From: Armigeres subalbatus
Lineage: Eukaryota > Arthropoda > Insecta > Diptera > Culicidae
Length of the DNA stretch: 64,000 bases
Assembly (NCBI RefSeq): GCF_024139115.2
Contig: NC_085140.1
Span: 32,165,806 to 32,229,805, forward strand
Reading direction: 5' to 3'
How positions within the stretch are numbered: the stretch's first letter is position 1; every line of letters starts with the position of its first letter. This document shows, one piece after another, positions 1 to 12,630 of this stretch. The notes under the pieces are model-generated. The model saw only the letters and a list, made by a program, of their open reading frames with translations. It had not been told where the DNA came from and did no database searches. Both the position numbers and the translations under genes were made by a program.

Positions 1-303
1 GCTATTACTGAGAAATGCAAATTTGCATTTTAATTATGTGGTGAATCATAAAACTTCGAATTTATTTTGTGATGTTGTTAATTTTAGAGCGTTGAAGACA
101 TTTTGTATAAGATAGAAGAGCTGCAAACAATTCTTAAACATGAAATTTCTAAGCTGTGCTAACGCTCATATCTCTGCAAAATGAAAGATTGATGGGGAGC
201 AGGTTGTTCATATGAGAAGAGAACATTTGATTATTTTTTAAATAAGTGGACTCAGTGGCGCCGGGAGTGGGTGGGACAGGTAGGACATGTCCTACGCACG
301 AAA

Positions 304-345
304 AATCATGGGTAGGACAACCTGAGCATTGTCCTACCCATGATT
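304..345. repeat. Perfect 17-bp-arm hairpin near hAT-like left end
   Basis: Arms at 304-320 and 329-345 are exact reverse complements around an 8-nt loop (CCTGAGCA). A short palindrome, TAGGACATGTCCTA, sits just upstream near 280. The same TAGGACA motif recurs at the right end of the element, so this is a subterminal repeat that may bind transposase; that role is inference. Confidence 0.7.
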
Positions 346-414
346 CTAAAGTTTTAATATTTATTTATTTGTTTGAGTCTTCGAAAATTAAAAAAAATCG
401 CGCTGACTGGAAAC

Positions 415-2001
415 TTAAACATTAATCTTAGATCTAAACACATTTTTCGACATAGTAAAATCAAACAAGTGGAACACATCATTAAAAAGTTGACAACACA
501 CATCTAGCGGATTATTTTGTCCATGAAGAGTCCGATGCGCTGCACGACGAAAGAAATCAAATCGCCTGGTTATCTTTTCTGGGGCGTTGAACCGAAGCTT
601 TCCCAAGAGTTCAGAACAGTCGATATTGCCTTGAAGCAGGTCCAAAATCGGCAAACGTTGGAGCAGCTCACGTCGCTGGTGTAGCGTTGGTGGATGAATC
701 AAGGCACATAGTTGTTGGTACGGTGGAAGAAACTCACGTGTGCGCCTTGGAAAGTGACGAAGTGCATATCGTATGAAAGCCTTCTGGACTCGTTCCAAAC
801 GAGCGATTTGCACGGAATGATACGGGGCCCAGATAGTAACACCATATTCCAAGATTCTTCGAACAAGCGAAACGTATAACGATTTGAGGCAATAAACGTC
901 AGTGAAGGTCCTCGTATTACGCCTTATCATTCCCAAAATAGCAAACGCTTTGGCGGTAGCAATTGCGATGTGCTCAGAAAATCTTGGCTTGCCATCAAGT
1001 GAAATACCCAAGTCCTTGATGACCGCAACTCGTTCCAGAATGATATTCCCCATCGAATATTGGAAATTGGAGAGTGTAAGCAAGAGAAGGTGATCACGTT
1101 GCATTTTTTGACGTTTACTTCCATGCCATTTGTTACGCACCAGCCAATCAAAGCATCCATGTTCATCTGAAGAGCATAGCAGTGCGGTAGGGATGTCACT
1201 ACTCGGTATATTTTTAGGTCATCTGCATACATTACTTTACATGATTTGAAAATGGAGGGCAGATCGTTGACGAAGAGCACGAACAGTAGTGGCCCTATAT
1301 TGCTACCCTGAGGGACCCCGGAGTGTACAGAGAAAGGCGCCGAAAATGCTGAGCCAATTTTAACATATGCTCTACGATCAGCCAGGTACGATTGAATCCA
1401 GCTAGTAAGCCAAGTCGGAAATCCATATCGTTTAATCTTTTCGACCCCCAGATTGTGAGGGACACGGTCGAAAGCTTTAGAAAAGTCGACGTAGATAGCG
1501 TTTCTCAATTTTGTCTAACAGAAAAGACACGTATGTCATGACATTTGTTGTTGTGGAACGTTTCTTAACAAAACCGTGCTGATCATCTACGATGATATGG
1601 CGTATAGATGGATATATGATGTCCAACAACATACTTTCCATGATCTTCGGCAGGTAGTTGAGTATGGATATTCCTCTGTAGTTTTCGACATTATGTACGT
1701 CTCCGGCTTTATGGATTGGAGTTATTGCAGCCATCTTCCATAAGTTTGGAAAACGCGCCTCACTTAAAGAGCGGTTAAAAAGCAGCGTAGTAGGTAAAGC
1801 CAACGAAGAGCAGCATCCCTTGATGAAGCATGGTTGAAGATTGTCAGAGCCAGGGCCTTTCGAGGTTTCAATGTTTAGGAGCTTTCGATGCACCTCTTCT
1901 ACCGCAAAAGAAACAGTTGGTATGTTCAAATCATTTTCCGGTAAACTGCTCAAGTACTGTTCAGACAAAGGTGGTGTGTTATTACTTGCGAAAGATAACA
2001 A
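415..2001 (-). pseudogene. Non-LTR retrotransposon reverse transcriptase, Jockey/CR1 group, decayed
   Basis: Three overlapping minus-strand frames (2001-1477, 1508-927, 1140-415) together cover most of a reverse transcriptase. In order they show the fingers segment (NYRGISIL), a palm motif VDFSKAFDRVPH, SGVPQGSNIGPLLF and YADD at 1218-1229. A thumb and C-terminal region follows (VIKDLGISL, ILEYG). Frame changes near 1500 and 1080 break the frame. The endonuclease and ORF1 are absent, so it is a 5'-truncated fragment. No RNase H is seen. The motifs fit the Jockey/CR1 assemblage; the exact clade is uncertain. It lies inside the hAT-like element at 253-3319. Confidence 0.8.
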
Positions 2002-2107
2002 ACAATAAATGAAACAATCTGCACTATGTGCTACATTAATAGCTGCTTCCCATTTTTAGGATAATTTTCTATTTGCTGGTACTAGCACTTGCTTTCAAAC
2101 GTATGGT

Positions 2108-3190
2108 TTGGTTGTTTTGTATCATCGTATTTGTAACTCTTTAAATTTTTTTCGAGAAATACTTCGGAATTACTTTGTGAGTTTTATCAAACTGTTTTCG
2201 GGAAACTCCTCAAAATTCACTCAAAGAACTCTATGGAATGGGCTCAACTCCTCGGAATGTCCTATAAAAACTTTATCGGAAAACCTTTCGAATTTTTTTT
2301 GGAAAACTTTTCGAAATTTTCTTGGGAAACTCTTCCAAATTTCAAGTAGAAATTTGTTGAATAATTATTTGCGAGCTTCTTAGGGGAAAATGTTACACGG
2401 TTTAAACGACTGTTGTCTTCCTTGTCTTCTAAAAGGAAGACAACAGTCGTTTGAACCGTGAGAAATTTGTTCCTTGGAAAACCATCCGAACATTATTCGG
2501 GAAGCTCTTAGAATTTATTATAAAATTAAGAATTTACTTGGGAAACACTTCGATTTCTACGGGAAAATCTACGGAATTGCTTTGCGAAACCATTCCTTTC
2601 CTCGGGAAATACTTTTGAATTTCCCCGGGAAAATCCATGTAATTGATTTGAGACACTTTTCAAAATTTCCTTGGGAAACTCGTCGGAAATCCCACGGAAA
2701 ACTGTTTGAAAATTCTTCAGGAAACTCTTCGGATCAGATAACTATTCAGTTTTCTTTGAAAAACTTTTCGGAATTTCCTCGAGAAACGATTCCGAATATC
2801 CAAAAGAACTTTTGATTTTTCCCTTTGAAAGGAAATGCTCTCGAGAAACTCGTAGAGATTTTCTCAAGAAACTCTTTGTAATTTCCTTGCCAAACTTTTC
2901 GGAAGCTTCTCTGAAAAGCGTTCAGAATTTCCTCGAGAAACTCTTTAGAATTTATTTGGGAAATATTTCGGAATTTTCTCGGGAAACGTTTCCAAATTCT
3001 CTGGAGAAACTCTTCGTAATTTCTTCAGGAAACGCTCCGGACTTCCCAAGGGATTTTTTCAGAATTTTTACAGGAAATTCTTCGAAAAATCCTCGAGTAA
3101 CTCCTCGGAATTTCGTTGGGAAATACTTCGAAGGTTCCTTTCTCGTAAATTCTACAGAATTTTGTAGGTTAACTCTGATCATTATATGAT
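2108..3190. repeat. Degenerate GGAAACTCTTCGGAATTT repeat tract
   Basis: About 1 kb of strongly diverged tandem copies of a GGGAAACTCTTCGGAATTTCC-like motif at roughly 25-33 base spacing. Short open frames across it are artefacts of the repeat. Similar tracts occur at 14850-15600, 33780-34000, 43920-44230, 46140-46800 and 63690-64000. Confidence 0.7.
2396..2460. repeat. 28-bp-arm foldback, possibly a Penelope-like 3' end
   Basis: Arms 2396-2423 and 2433-2460 are reverse complements with one mismatch and a 9-nt loop. The left flank (TTAGGGG then ACACGGTTTAAACGACT) resembles the segment at 20529-20560, which lies next to a hammerhead-bearing Penelope-like copy. This may therefore be a very short inverted Penelope-like insertion; that link is inference. 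Confidence 0.6.
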
Positions 3191-3436
3191 AATGGAGGAT
3201 ATTTGACTGAACACAGATAAATTCGATCAGGATTCGGCGTTTCGAAATTGGCGTTTTCTTAAATGTTCGTTGGAGCAAATTTTGTCCTACCCACGTCTTG
3301 GAACCCGACCGCGCCTCTGAGTGGACTCATCATGAAGATGATAGTAGGACTAGGAAGAAGCATTTCGCATATGCTCGGCATTTGTAAGAGAATTGGAATG
3401 AATTTTGATCAAATTCAGAATGGAATGAAGTATTGG

Positions 3437-4665
3437 ATTGGATTCGCAATGGATTTGGATTGGATTTGGATTGGATTTGGATTGGATTTGGATAAAATTT
3501 TAATTGAATCTGAATTGAGTAAAGATTGGAATTGGATTGGATTTGGATTGGATTTGGATTGGATTTGGATTGGGTTTGGATTGGTTTAGATTGGATTTGG
3601 ATTGGTTTGGATTGGTTTAGATTGATTTGGATTGGTTTGGATTGTATTTGGATTGGTTTGGATTGGTTTGGATTGGTTTGGATTGGTTTGGTTTGGTTGG
3701 TTGGATTGGTTTGGATTGGTTTGGATTGGTTTGGATTGGTTTGGTTGGTTTGGATTGGTTTGGTTGGTTTGGATTGGTTTGGATTGGTTTGGATTGGTTT
3801 GGATTGGTTTGGATTGGTTTGGATTGGATTTGGATTGGATTGGTTTGGATTGGTTTGGATTGGTTTGGATTGGTTTGGATTGGGTTTGGATTGGTTTGGA
3901 TTGGTTTGGATTAGATTTGAATTAGATTTGGATTGGATTAGGATTGGTTTGGATTGGTTTGGATTGGTTTGGATTGGTTTGGATTGGTTTGGATTGGTTT
4001 GATTGGTTTGGATTGGTTTGGATTGGTTTGGATTAGATTTGGATTGGTTTGGATTGGTTTGGATTGGTTTGGATTGGTTTGGATTGGTTTGGATTGGTTT
4101 GGATTGGTTTGGATTGGTTTGGATTGGTTTGGATTGGTTTGGTTGGTTTGGATTGGTTTGGATTGGTTTGGATTGGTTTGGATTGGTTTGGATTGGTTTG
4201 GATTGGTTTGGATTGGTTTGGATTGGTTTGGATTGGTTTGGATTGGTTTGATTGGTTTGGATTGGTTTGGATTGGTTTGGATTGGTTTGGATTGGTTTGG
4301 ATTGGTTTGATTGGTTTGGATTAGATTTGGATTGGTTTGGATTGGTTTGGTTTGGTTTGGTTTGGTTTGGATTGGTTTGGATTGGTTTGGATTGGGTTTG
4401 GATTGGATTGGTTTGGATTGGTTTGGATTGGTTTGGATTGGTTTGGATTGGTTTGGATTGGTTTGGATTGGTTTGGATTGGTTTGGATTGGTTTGGATTG
4501 GTTTGAATTGGTTTGGATTGGTTTGGATTGGTTTGGATTGGTTTAAATTGGATTTGGATTGGATTTGGATTGGATTTGGATTGGAGATTTGGATTGGATT
4601 TGGATTGGATTTGGATTGGATTTGGATTGGATTTGGATTGGATTTGGATTGGATTTGGATTTCCC
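3437..4665. repeat. TTGG-rich satellite with 10-bp core and 11-bp flanks
   Basis: Tandem array of about 1.2 kb. The central part (about 3640-4545) has a 10-bp unit, GGATTGGTTT. Both edges (about 3440-3600 and 4550-4660) have an 11-bp unit, GGATTTGGATT. Very few stops arise in several frames, which gives long meaningless ORFs of WFGLVWIGLD or NQSKPIQTNP type. The strand is highly G/T-skewed. Confidence 0.95.
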
Positions 4666-4724
4666 ACGCAAATGAACCACAATTTTGTGCCTGACACGTG
4701 AACGAATCAAGTAATTGAAAATTT

Positions 4725-5450
<726 letters not shown>

Positions 5451-5627
5451 ACATTTGGTTGCACATTACATAAAGGAGCAAATTCATTCATCGTCACATT
5501 CTTTTTTTTTGTGCGACGCACATTGTTGAAAAAGGTTCTAACAGCTCAACACACTCACGGATCACTCGAAATAAACTTCATTGGTGGTTGTTTTGACGCA
5601 TTGAAAAAGATTTCTTCTCTACATAAC

Positions 5628-6195
5628 GATCCATAGTGCACTGTTTGGTTTTATTACGGCAAAAAAAAATCAATATAACATATGACTGCAAACTATGAAA
5701 TCGGTCAATAAGAATTGAACCGTTTGTTTGAGAAACTGCATATGTAACATTTTTGGCCAAAATGAGATTTTTATATATTCTGAATACTCGTCCAAAAACA
5801 AAAAATATTCTGGCAAAAAATACTAAAAAAAAAATGTTTGTTCAGGAATGTATGAAAAAAATTTCGTTTGTTCGAGAAACTACATATGTCCACGTACTTT
5901 GAAGAGCAATTGTGGAGTACTGTTTACATTTTTTGCACTGAAAGTGCCCAAGGGTGTTGAGTTTTGCCAAAAACTATTGATCTGTATCGAAGAAATCGAA
6001 AGATTCGGTGCAAATTTGTTAAAAAACAGTTTTTTGTTGTTTTCTCGAAATAGTGTAAAATGGACTTATGCAGTTTCTCAAACAAATGATTCAATTGGTA
6101 GGCGTATTAGCGAAATGGTTTTTATGTGTCTTTTGCCACTTTCGGTGTTTCACAACGAGTTTGTTTGTGGAAGATTCTTTAGAACTGTGCAATGG
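5628..6195. mobile_element. Possible foldback element or MITE
   Basis: A segment at about 5712-5742 (GTTTGTTTGAGAAACTGCAT) recurs inverted at about 6064-6095, and a related direct copy lies near 5866-5888. Outer ends TCCATAGTGCACTGT (about 5630) and ACTGTGCAATGGA (about 6185) are imperfect inverse complements. No target duplication was found and no ORF is convincing. Confidence 0.3.
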
Positions 6196-6309
6196 AGTAT
6201 AATTTGATTATTTTTCTTTATCCGGCCGGTATACTGGTAGGTTTTATATAATAATAATTATCAGCAGTATATATTTATTACTAAATAAATGATGATTCTG
6301 ATGGCTTGA

Positions 6310-6558
6310 GATGAAATTCAAAACATTTCTGCCATCGATCATATCACCGTTGAAAAGGTTCAACGGGAGATAGTTGCTTTGCCACCAGCACCAGAACAAT
6401 CCAGCCACGAGAGTTCCGCCGACGAGGAACTAATATTGGATGAAGATATACGTGCTCCTGGCCCAGTTGAAATTTACTCATCGTGTGAAGACTTAAGTGG
6501 AGTGTTATCGGATATTGATGCGAGCATAGTAGAAGGAAGCAACATTGTTTCCATATAG
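6310..6558 (+). CDS. Unrecognised acidic open frame, possible terminal exon
   Basis: An 82-codon open frame without an in-frame ATG ends in TAG at 6556-6558. It is preceded by an AG at 6309-6310 that could be a splice acceptor. The composition is coding-like and acidic, with stretches such as EQSSHESSADEELILDED and VEIYSSCEDLSGVLSDIDA. The tandem repeat begins where the frame stops. It may be the last exon of a host gene or the N-terminal acidic part of a transposase relic; I do not recognise a family. The pyrimidine tract before the acceptor is poor. Confidence 0.22.
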   Translation, partial: DEIQNISAIDHITVEKVQREIVALPPAPEQSSHESSADEELILDEDIRAPGPVEIYSSCEDLSGVLSDIDASIVEGSNIVSI

Positions 6559-7075
6559 CTAACTAGTCAGGATCTTGACATACAGATTGATGTTTTATGC
6601 GAAACAAATGTAAACGCTCACTAGCGCCCCTCGTGCAAAAATTCAGAATTATTTCGATCAGTTCTTGGGCCGCCAATGTACTCTGAACAATATTGCTGAA
6701 GACTCCATGTAGCTAACTAATCAGGTTCTTGAGATACAGATTGATGTTTTATGCAGAAGAAGTTGGATGCTCACTAGCGCCACCTCATGCAAAAATTCAG
6801 AATTATTTCGATCATTTCTTGAACCGCCAAGATGCTCTAAACAACTTTACTGAAGACTCCATATAGCTAACTTATCAGGTTCTTGAGATACAGATAGATG
6901 TTTTATGCTCTTCAGAAGTTTGGATGCTCACTAGCGCCACCTCATGCAAAAATTCAGAATTATTTGGATCAGTTGTTGAGCCTCCAAGATACTCTGAACA
7001 ACTTTGCTGAAGACTCTATGTTGCTAACTAGTCAGGTTCTTGAGGTATAGAGTGATGCTGTTTGGACGTTCACTA
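6549..7075. repeat. 154-bp tandem repeat, about 3.4 copies
   Basis: The motif TAGCTAACTAGTCAGGTTCTTGA restarts (with changes) at 6556, 6710, 6864 and 7021, giving periods of 154, 154 and 157 bp. Each unit includes CTCACTAGCGCC followed by GCAAAAATTCAGAATTATT. No coding content or inverted structure is obvious. Isolated related bits (CGCCACCTAGTGAG) occur near 7125. Confidence 0.85.
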
Positions 7076-10000
7076 CTCATCACTTGATTTTTGTATGAAA
7101 AAGTTCAGTTTTCTATGGACGCCTACGCCACCTAGTGAGTCAATTCTTATTTAAATTGTTCACCATATGAAAGATATTAGTTCATAGAACAATCTTGACG
7201 AAGACATAACTTCAGAGCTAAAGCTTCCCAACCGATTTAAAATATGTAACTGATCTATAAATAGATCACTGGGCGTTAACGGGTTAAAGAGAATATTCTT
7301 TCCAGTCATTGTTGTTGTGTCATCTTTTATAATTTTAAAAGCTTCAGGTGGGAAATTTCAGTTCGTTTTGTTGTTACTTTTAATTATGGTCTAGGTTTCC
7401 AATATCCTTGGTTATCAATTGGAGTTTTGTTTATGTTCATCTGCTCATCTGTCAAGCTGGAGGCGACACCGCTTTTGATAGACAGTGGAAGATTGTTGCT
7501 TGTGAAGTTGCCCAAAGCATTGAATGTGTGGAAAGAGGATTAAGTTTCCCTTAGAATGTCACTTTCAACAGTTTTCGTTCTTTAAAGAGTCTTCATTTCA
7601 TTTAGTCCATAAAGTGTTGGCTTCAACACAGGATTACAATTCTTACTACTAATTTGTGGTAGAAACACTTAGTTAATTAATTTCAGTTAAATCTAGTGTA
7701 AGGTCACTGACATGTACCTCAAATAAGGATTCCTGATATCCAAAAATCATTCAAGAACTTTTGCTGATGCTCTTAGTCAGCGTTAACTTGATGGAACACT
7801 GGTCGTTATATCAGAACAATATATAGGTAGATAGCAATGTCCAAGAAGCATTCGCTTTCTTTGGTATAGTTACTCAGAAGAAGGTATGTTTATGGAACTC
7901 GAAAGCACTAGAAAATTTATTCATGATTCTCATGTTTTATCACTCAAGAACTAAGCAACGAAGTAGTGCCGCTATTTTTCTTCTGCAAATTGCCACCATC
8001 TGAATGCATTACGAGCCAGATCCGAGCCGTATATAATTCATCTATTCAGTAATGGACCAAGATGGAAAAGAGTGTAATCACAAGTCAAAAGAGCCGAGCT
8101 CTTATTCATCCATAAGGCAATCGCTTTAAAGCTAACTCTGATTCCCAAGATTGTTGCATCCAAGTACCATCTTAGAGCTTTAGAAAGGGAAAATATCATA
8201 ATATGTTGCTCGGTGATAGCAATGCTGCCCGACTGCGATGGCAAAAATAACGTTGGAATATATTAATTCCATGCGGTTTCATGAATCAATAAAATGGTTT
8301 GCCACCTTCGTCCAACCGACCACCAACCGGTGCAGTGTGTGAGGTGATTAGTGTCGTCTCCTGCGGTGAGGACAATCGGCTGTCATCGTCACCCGTTCCT
8401 GGTAGAAGACCTGATGTGCGGCTGTTGTGGTTTAGGGTCGTTTTTATCGTATCGATTAAACATTTGAATAGACTGCACTGCCTTAAAATATATCGTCGGG
8501 ATTGAGATCGGTTTCAGGTTATCGAACATGAAACTCGATATGAAACGAAACTAAATGGATAGTATTTTATTTTTCAGTTTGTGCAGATATTGTCGTTACT
8601 TCACGTGCATTGCCGAAAAAATCACAAAATATCGAATACTAATACACCGATTTGTTATCGCCGAAAACACTGTGTAATGTGCATTCATTTAGTTAAGCAG
8701 ACGTTGGGCCGTGATCTGTCTGCAATACTTTGACCAGTCCAAAAGCAATCTCTGTTCATATTCATTTTTCAACAGTCGTCCTCCACTGGGAAATTGCGTC
8801 CAGCAGCTTAGTGTTTCATTTTTACCATTTTTGCATATCATGTGTATGTCGAGAAAATTTTCGGCCCGAAACCTCCTAAACTAGACCGGGAATCAAAACC
8901 TTGGTCTTGCACATTTTGATGGCGTATAATCCTTGAAATTGCTCAAAATGAAATGATTCACGACAGGACAGGCTTCGTTCCATTGTGTGACTCTTCTACC
9001 GTGCGTGTTGTACTCCAGCAGCAGCAGACAAAGATGATAACGTTCCTACTTTCATCTTTCACTGAAAATGTGCTGCGGTACCACCTCTAGCTACTAGTCC
9101 GCCAGGCAATGTGTAAACTTCTCTGATTGGCATTGGATTGAAGTGTGTCGATCCGCGTTCCGTTCTGAAGCTCATAAGCGAACAATGCGTCGTTACAGCA
9201 GCAGCCAGCGTCGTTAATCTACTCGACAAGACAGGCGGGTGGTCTACAATAATTACGATTTGCCGGAACGGATGCCGCTGATCCATAAATGCACCCAACG
9301 TACAAACAAATGGGCTCGCTCTTTGTACGTACGTACGCGCTTCGCCGTTCGATGCAGCTGCGAGGATGAAAGGAGCAAAGGACCTGTGTTCCGTCGACGA
9401 ACTAATTGAATCAAAATCCGATCGTCTTTGGATGAATACTCGAAAGCCACTAACTGCGATATTAAATTTCCCGCTGCGTTTTAGGTAACAGCTTCTACAC
9501 AATCTCCGATTATAGTTTTGAGATTGAAATTCCAAAGTGTCGACGAAAAGTTTTCCAATTTTGCAGATCGCTTATTTCTTTCTTCTGCTGTTTTTCCTCT
9601 GGGCGCTGGGCTTGGCAGTTGCTGACAGCCGAACAATAATCGTCTCGCATGTGGTGCGAAACAGCGCGTTTCAATAGACGGGAGCTTTTGCGAACAAGAT
9701 GCTTACAAAGTTGAGACAACATCGCATGAAAATTGGTTTCACTTGAGGTGCCTGCACAAAGGATGCCAAAAGATTAGTTTGTTCCGTTTTGCCATGAACT
9801 CAATCGCTCGAGAATGATTCGAAAGTGATGATCATAAATCATTCTAACTCCATTTGCGTGTTGAAATTCGGATTTGTTTGCATAATCACCGGCTGGTCAC
9901 ATATGTCAAACAACGTTTCTTTACAATGTACACAAAAGAGTGGCCTTGTTTAATTGGGCTGATATGCCGTTCTGCACCTTAATACAACAAGGCAGCTCCT

Positions 10001-10322
10001 CGTCGCGGAAGATGTAATCAAATGTTTGGGGCAATGCTAAGCCGTAAATTTGATGTCTGTGTTTTGTTTTGGCGTATTCCATCTCATAGGGAAGATTCAT
10101 TAAATACGTCGCGTTAAAATTTGCCATTTTTATGAAACACTTTTTGTTTGAGTCACCTGAAAATACCACAAATCCTCTTCTGATCGTGTCGTACTTTGTG
10201 GACATCCACCCAAGAGTTCCGAAATCTCATCAGGTCGAAAGCCTCTCTCGGTTCCACAGTGGGAGTTTAGCATGTTTTAATGTCCCTTGAATCAGTTTTA
10301 ATTATTGTTGAATAAGAAGAAC
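7076..10322. other. No gene recognised; mostly unique sequence
   Basis: Mostly AT-rich unique sequence. Two less AT-rich islands occur (8280-8520 and 9000-9720) with short open frames, including a 158-residue one on the minus strand at 9059-9535. None shows a recognisable domain, and no structured repeat was seen. The islands could include regulatory or untranslated exon sequence, but nothing proves it. Confidence 0.4.
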
Positions 10323-10520
10323 CCGTGGCGCAGGGAGTGGGTGGGACAAGGAACGGGAATTGTCGGCGCATGGAATTTTACCGGATAAAATGTAAATAGT
10401 CGCAAAATCACAGTGTCTTATTGTAGATTTCCCAACACTGGGTGAGACAAGTAAAACATGTCCTACGCATGAAAATACCTGCGTGGGACAGCCGAAGCAT
10501 TGCCCTACCCATTCTAATTT
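10323..10520. mobile_element. Fragment related to the hAT-like left end at 253
   Basis: 10323-10348 matches the left terminus at about 253-278 (CCGTGGCGCAGGGAGTGGG versus CAGTGGCGCCGGGAGTGGG). 10440-10517 matches 271-342, including the ACATGTCCTACGCA palindrome region. About 90 bases of unrelated sequence separate the two blocks. No right end or target duplication was found, so it is a fragment or a disrupted copy. Confidence 0.5.
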
Positions 10521-11319
10521 CCCTACCATTCCATTCCCTCCCATTGCCCTACCCATTTCCCCTTTCTAATTTCCTAGGTCTCACATGTTCGCTATTACGT
10601 AGTACCGCCTCTGCAAACGATAAACGAGCTTGTTTTTTTGAGGGGGCATATACTGTTAACAACGGTACGAGACCTCGAAGCATAATAATAATAAAACACT
10701 TAAAAATGGATAATGGTTTCTAAGAAATTAGAAGTTTTTAATATTTACTAGTTTTTCGTGAAGTAAACGAACATTTTCTGGAAGTACGTTCCGACTCCTG
10801 GTAGAGCAGAAATAAGCCCTTAGGAAGTTTTGAAAACCTACAAAAATTTACAGATTAGAAGTTAAATTACCCTGTTGCAAAAATTGTAAATTTACAAAAT
10901 AGTCACAGCAGTTAATGTTAATTCTAGTACGTCTGAATGTTGGAACTCAATACAAAACAGTTTTCTAGAAGTCTAAAAAGAGTGATTGAAATCTGTAACC
11001 GCAAATACCCCTAAGAAGTCGTATAATATTGAATGCTTTTGACGATCTTGGCCCTTAGATTACTTGGAGTCTAAAGAATACCTGAATGATTATGAGATCA
11101 GCCTGTTGTTTGGCAGAGCCTACATCAGGTCCTCCAATAATTACTTCTTCAATCCATCAGGAAGACCATTCTGAATTTGCAAACTCATCTTCTCAGTGAC
11201 TGATGAAAATTTTATTGCCCTGTTTTTTCTTCCGACGGAATTTTTACTTAATTTCCTTCAAAAGCCGGATTACTCAAAGTTTTGAGTTGTCCCGCTTTTG
11301 ACGAAATATATTTTGTAAA
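10521..11319. other. No gene recognised
   Basis: AT-rich sequence with short open frames only. I see no repeat structure beyond low-complexity A/T runs. Confidence 0.4.
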
Positions 11320-11505
11320 TTTTCCGCTTTTCTTTGCCCGCCATTGCACGAGTACGTATCTTGTGTGGCAAGTACAATGGATTCACTATGACCAGGAAGT
11401 CGAGAATGTTTCCCATCCGAAAACATCCTGGTCCGGATCGAGAATCGAACTCGCCATCTCCAGATTGGCAATCCCACGCCTTTGCTTGCAAGGCTACTGG
11501 AGACA
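11320..11505 (-). mobile_element. tRNA-derived SINE (non-Feilai)
   Basis: Read on the minus strand, the head has a tRNA-like promoter. An A-box-like segment (TAGCCTTGCAAGCAAAGGCG) is followed by a B-box-like GAGTTCGATTCTCG. A tRNA-unrelated body (GGATGTTTTCGGATGGGAAA) then ends in an A-rich segment near 11330. The small ORFs overlapping it are artefacts. Transcription by RNA polymerase III is the known mode for such SINEs. Confidence 0.6.
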
Positions 11506-12535
11506 CTTTTTCCTCATTTATTATCTATTTAAAGCACAGTAATGTAGGATTTTTCATAGGAAAATTTCTTCAGTAGAACCATACAAAATACCTAAATTCT
11601 ATCCGGTATTTTGTTGGAAGTATTCTTCTAGAAATTTCAATACTTCCAATGGATCGTTTGAACTAATTTTTGATGGAATTTTCAACGAACAAGTCAAAGA
11701 TTTCCGAAAGGAATTTTCCAAGAAATTTCGAATGGTATTTCCAAATTATTTCCCAAAGGAATTCGAAAAAAGGAAAATCGAAAAAAAATATCTTAAAGAT
11801 TTTCCACTGGTATTACCGAAAAACATTCTAATGAAATTTCCTCAGAAATGATTAAAGAAATTTTGAAGAAAATTCCAGGGAACTTCCAAATAAATTTCTG
11901 AAACAGTTGCTGAAAAACTGAGCCACGGCGTGTTCAGTAGAACAATATTATCACAAAAAAATGAGCATGGCTAAAATTTCAACTACGTGAAAATATAGCT
12001 TCTTATCTTCATTTCCTGGGTATTTAAAAAAAAATCTACCGGGGGGTCCTGAACAACTTTTTTTTTTCCTTTCCAAATGGAACCTGCATTCTAATCTAAT
12101 ACCAGCTGCCAGTCACGAGTCCCTCACGAGTTGACTCGTCATTTATTTTTTTAACTATTTTTTATGAATTAAATGCAAGGAATGAATATTCTTCATGTTC
12201 TTTTATTTTGAGCCTAATTTAAAAGGCTCAAATATGGAAAAGCATGACGGAGCCAAAATTATTAAGTTCAACATTTGGCTAGCAAACATACTGCTTCGCA
12301 AGGGTTGAACCCACTAATATTTTTAACAGTGTTTGTTTAGTTTCAATTTTATACTTTTTGGATTTAAATAAAAATTAGCGAAATTCGTAGAAATTATTCC
12401 AGATAATTGAGAAATTTCAAATTGATTGTTTGAGCTCAAAAAACGACAGGATTCCGACATTCAAGACATTACGATTTCTGAAAACCTAATTTTTTATAAC
12501 ATTTCCAAGATAATATAAAACTATTTTAACCTACC
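11506..12535. other. No gene; degenerate GGAATTTTCC-like repeats
   Basis: 11570-11920 holds diverged TTTCCGAAAGGAATTTTCC-like repeats like those elsewhere in the window. The rest is AT-rich with nothing recognised. Confidence 0.4.
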
Positions 12536-12630
12536 GAGATAAGCATGCCAAGACCATGCTGCAGGTGGCTGAGTTGTATTCCCGGTTCGGTCAAGGAAAT
12601 GTTTAGGTTGGACATTTCCTTGGCATTTCT
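12536..12630 (+). mobile_element. Feilai SINE fragment
   Basis: Contains AAGACCATGCTGCAGGTGGC followed by a degraded B box (TTGTATTCCCGGTTCGGTC), matching the head of Feilai as seen in full at 30728-31020. Only the tRNA-like part is present and the B box is mutated. Confidence 0.65.

Larger units (their letters stand above)
253..3319. mobile_element. hAT-like element, non-autonomous, 3,067 bp
   Basis: The left end starts CAGTGGCGCC and the right end read inward starts CAGAGGCGCG. Both run on into a shared GTGGGTAGGACA-like segment, giving imperfect terminal inverted repeats. The element is flanked by a perfect 8-bp direct repeat, AGTGGACT, at 245-252 and 3320-3327. An 8-bp duplication with CAG..CTG ends is the signature of hAT transposons. 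No transposase is visible inside. The interior is a hairpin, a decayed non-LTR reverse transcriptase on the minus strand and about 1 kb of degenerate tandem repeat. Mobilisation in trans by a related transposase is inferred. A relative of the left end lies near 10323. Confidence 0.75.

Noticed and set aside
3330..4697. 455-residue minus-strand frame rich in NQSKPIQTNP
   Set aside because: Satellite artefact. Several frames on both strands are open because the unit lacks stops.
5628..6195. Firm MITE call
   Set aside because: The inverted segments are real, but ends and duplication are not defined, so it is kept only as a low-confidence feature.
9059..9535. 158-residue minus-strand frame
   Set aside because: No domain, no codon or repeat signature that I recognise, and overlapping alternative frames. 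Not enough to call a gene.
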